Origin: Synergistales bacterium
Lineage (GTDB): Bacteria > Synergistota > Synergistia > Synergistales > Synergistaceae
Direction of reading: 5' to 3'
Length of the DNA stretch: 5,561 nt
NCBI GenBank assembly: GCA_026002695.1
Contig: BOCB01000076.1
Location: 1 to 5,561 of the forward strand
The notes beneath the pieces are model-generated. The model was not told the origin of the DNA. It made no database searches and saw only the letters and a list, made by a program, of their open reading frames with translations. Below are positions 5,276 to 5,561 of this stretch, piece by piece; positions within the stretch are counted from its first letter, which is position 1; each line of letters begins with the position of its first letter. A program made the translations under genes and the position numbers.

Positions 5276-5561
5276 GTGATCGGCGTAGCGCAAAATGCGC
5301 AGCAAGGAACTGACGCGCGTAAATATCCCGTGATGAAAATGCTTGCCGTCGTTGTGGACAGGATGTACACGGACAAGGCGATAAATGTCCTTCAGGAGGA
5401 GAACATCCTCGTGCATTTTATCTCGCTGGCGGAGGGAACCGTCGGACGAGAGATGGCAGCTCTCCTCGGCCTTGACTCGACTGATAAATCCTTCATATGC
5501 TGTGTGGAGTCTGAGCATCGCCTCAAAACTTTGCTGCGGGCCGTATCGGACAGGGTGAACC
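5276..5561 (+). CDS. Putative PII-like small protein, N-terminal part, runs off the right edge
   Basis: From GTG at 5276 the frame stays open for 95 codons to the window end. The core begins MKMLAVVVDRMYTDKAINVL (residues 20-39 of this frame), continues with NILVHFISLAEGTVGREMAA (43-62) and reaches LLGLDSTDKSFICCV. The beta-alpha-beta pattern, the VxRxxxDKAxxVL helix and the GxGT-like turn recall PII/GlnB-superfamily proteins, especially small uncharacterised ones of anaerobes. The match is from memory and the family T-loop features are not visible. GTG at 5276 is proposed because GAGGTGG (5261-5267) lies just upstream; ATG at 5333 or 5339 would start at the conserved core but has no ribosome binding site. 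It is divergent from the operon with its own promoter. Any link to nitrogen sensing or to the operon is inference. Confidence 0.5.
   Translation, partial: MIGVAQNAQQGTDARKYPVMKMLAVVVDRMYTDKAINVLQEENILVHFISLAEGTVGREMAALLGLDSTDKSFICCVESEHRLKTLLRAVSDRVN

Noticed and set aside
5231..5518. 95-residue minus-strand frame
   Set aside because: It is antisense to the PII-like frame and covers the promoter leader. It shows no family features, whereas the plus-strand frame has a ribosome binding site and a promoter.
1..5561. CRISPR array, tRNA or rRNA genes
   Set aside because: No regularly spaced direct repeats, no cloverleaf with a TTCGA-type arm and no rRNA-like sequence were found on either strand by eye.

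Overview
The window holds an intact six-gene minus-strand operon (about 5115 to 951) for a flavin/iron-sulfur amino-acid dehydrogenase complex. On its low-coordinate side lies a degraded mobile-element segment (1 to about 880). On its high-coordinate side is the start of a divergent gene (5276 to the right edge). The protein repertoire and the moderately high GC of the operon suggest an anaerobic, amino-acid-fermenting bacterium, most plausibly Synergistota (Synergistaceae) or a clostridium. This taxonomic guess rests on remembered family resemblance only.

Region by region. Positions 1-234 (minus) encode the N-terminus of an IS630-family transposase that runs off the left edge. Directly upstream of it on the same strand, 717-262 encodes a ParA/Soj partition ATPase that stops after 151 residues, about where the insertion sequence should begin. 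It therefore looks like a plasmid- or ICE-type parA cut by the insertion. Positions 718-898 have no gene, but they hold a strong parA ribosome binding site, two -10-like boxes and a nested imperfect inverted repeat (801-878). A 12-bp perfect hairpin (899-928) closes the catabolic operon.

The operon reads, in transcription order: a stand-alone [2Fe-2S] protein of Fer2_4/HcnA type (5115-4750); an FAD/NAD(P)-binding oxidoreductase of HcnB type (4748-3654); a two-cluster [4Fe-4S] ferredoxin-like protein (3646-3146); a stand-alone BFD-like [2Fe-2S] protein (3140-2856); a DadA/HcnC/sarcosine-oxidase-beta-like FAD oxidoreductase (2859-1708); and an aspartate/glutamate racemase-family protein (1697-951). 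Gaps are 10 nt or less, and one junction is a 4-nt ATGA overlap. The first five genes match the parts list and order I remember for the archaeal dye-linked L-proline dehydrogenase cluster pdhA-F-X-B, except that the pdhA-like subunit is split in two. The inferred scheme is that the DadA-like subunit oxidises an amino or imino acid, electrons pass through the iron-sulfur subunits to the NAD(P)/FAD subunit or an outside acceptor, and the racemase interconverts substrate enantiomers. The substrate cannot be read from the sequence.

The 5116-5275 intergenic region carries back-to-back promoters, each with an extended TGG -10 box. The right-hand gene (5276 onward, plus) is a partial, probably PII-like small protein with an ambiguous start.
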